Shown: piece by piece, positions 29,873-30,004 of the stretch
Numbering within the stretch: the first letter of the stretch is position 1
How the letters are laid out: each line of letters begins with the position of its first letter
Origin: an uncultured Collinsella sp.
GTDB taxonomy: Bacteria; Actinomycetota; Coriobacteriia; Coriobacteriales; Coriobacteriaceae
NCBI GenBank assembly: GCA_900545055.1
Contig: UQXP01000017.1
Coordinates: 1-30,004 of the forward strand
Direction of reading: 5' to 3'
DNA length: 30,004 nucleotides
Notes under the pieces: generated by a model
The model's input: only the letters and a program-made list of their open reading frames with translations
Told to the model about the DNA's origin: nothing
Database searches by the model: none
Made by a program: the position numbers and the translations under genes

Positions 29873-30004
29873 TTTGATTCGGTGATTACATCGATCGGGA
29901 AAGTTGTTGCCTTAAGCAAATTAATCATGATGTGCGGGTCGAGAAGGGTTGGCGCCAAAAGAGCCCAACGGCCGTTACGGCTTCGTTAGAAACGCGCCCC
30001 ACCA
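29873..30004. other. Right-hand window end, nothing assigned
   Basis: Together with 29686-29872 this makes about 320 bp without a supported gene. A minus-strand frame enters from the window end and stops at 29925-29927 after about 25 codons; it shows no family features. The terminal CCACCA is not accompanied by a T-arm or anticodon arm, so no tRNA is called. Confidence 0.4.

Noticed and set aside
29925..30004. Possible tRNA 3' end (CCACCA at the window edge)
   Set aside because: No T-loop GTTCRA consensus or paired acceptor/T stems can be drawn in the preceding 75 bases.

Overview
The window reads as chromosomal housekeeping DNA from an anaerobic, low-to-mid-GC-skewed member of the Actinomycetota, most likely Collinsella or a close relative in the Coriobacteriia. 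The reasons are the high-GC codon use, the combination of actinobacterial gene neighbourhoods (a GarA-like FHA protein next to an FtsR-like MerR regulator; lexA divergent from a DivS/YneA-like gene followed by nrdR) with Bacillus/Clostridium-like ones (RodZ-like HTH - pgsA - cinA - recA - rny - spoVS - miaB - miaA - hflX - lexA), and the presence of both RNase J and RNase Y. The genus is an inference from gene content, not from a database search. There is no rRNA, tRNA, CRISPR array, IS element or prophage gene that I can support.

Layout. 263-9315 (+) is a tightly packed run: rnj, ftsK, a RodZ-like HTH membrane protein, yajQ, rimO, pgsA and a stand-alone CinA C-terminal (pncC-type) gene, closed by a hairpin. 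9514-11425 (+) is recA-recX behind a strong promoter whose 17-bp spacer holds a perfect LexA box. 11488-18355 (+) has its own promoter and carries rny, a GHKL ATPase of unknown role, spoVS, miaB, miaA and hflX. Convergent to it on the minus strand are lexA and a co-transcribed multi-pass DUF1624-type membrane protein. Between lexA and a divergent small TM-LysM gene lie three LexA boxes exactly 28 bp apart. nrdR and dut follow. nrdR has its start codon buried in a perfect 12-bp inverted repeat.

21245-21636 is a gene-free convergent region filled by three large hairpins. Two are inverted copies of one element and one belongs to a second hairpin family that recurs at 24774-24815. After it come a GT28 glycolipid-type glycosyltransferase (-), trxB (+), a DUF1836 regulator (+) and a DegV lipid-binding protein (-). 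The last two share a 15-bp promoter-region motif that forms a perfect 16-bp inverted repeat at degV. The right end (25867-29685, -) is a probable operon: a second CDP-alcohol phosphatidyltransferase, a GarA-like FHA protein, an FtsR-like MerR regulator, apt, and a secreted NlpC/P60 hydrolase, closed by a good terminator.

How the parts fit: the window gathers the SOS regulon core (lexA, recA, recX, a probable division inhibitor), nucleotide supply and proofreading of the pool (nrdR, dut, apt), division and chromosome segregation (ftsK, RodZ-like, FtsR-like, NlpC/P60), RNA turnover (RNase J, RNase Y), tRNA/ribosome modification (miaA, miaB, rimO, hflX) and membrane lipid synthesis (two PgsA-family enzymes, GT28, DegV). 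The least explained items are the GHKL ATPase beside spoVS, the DUF1836/DegV operator pair, the nrdR start-codon hairpin and the two hairpin families whose inner cores are conserved while their outer arms differ but stay self-complementary.
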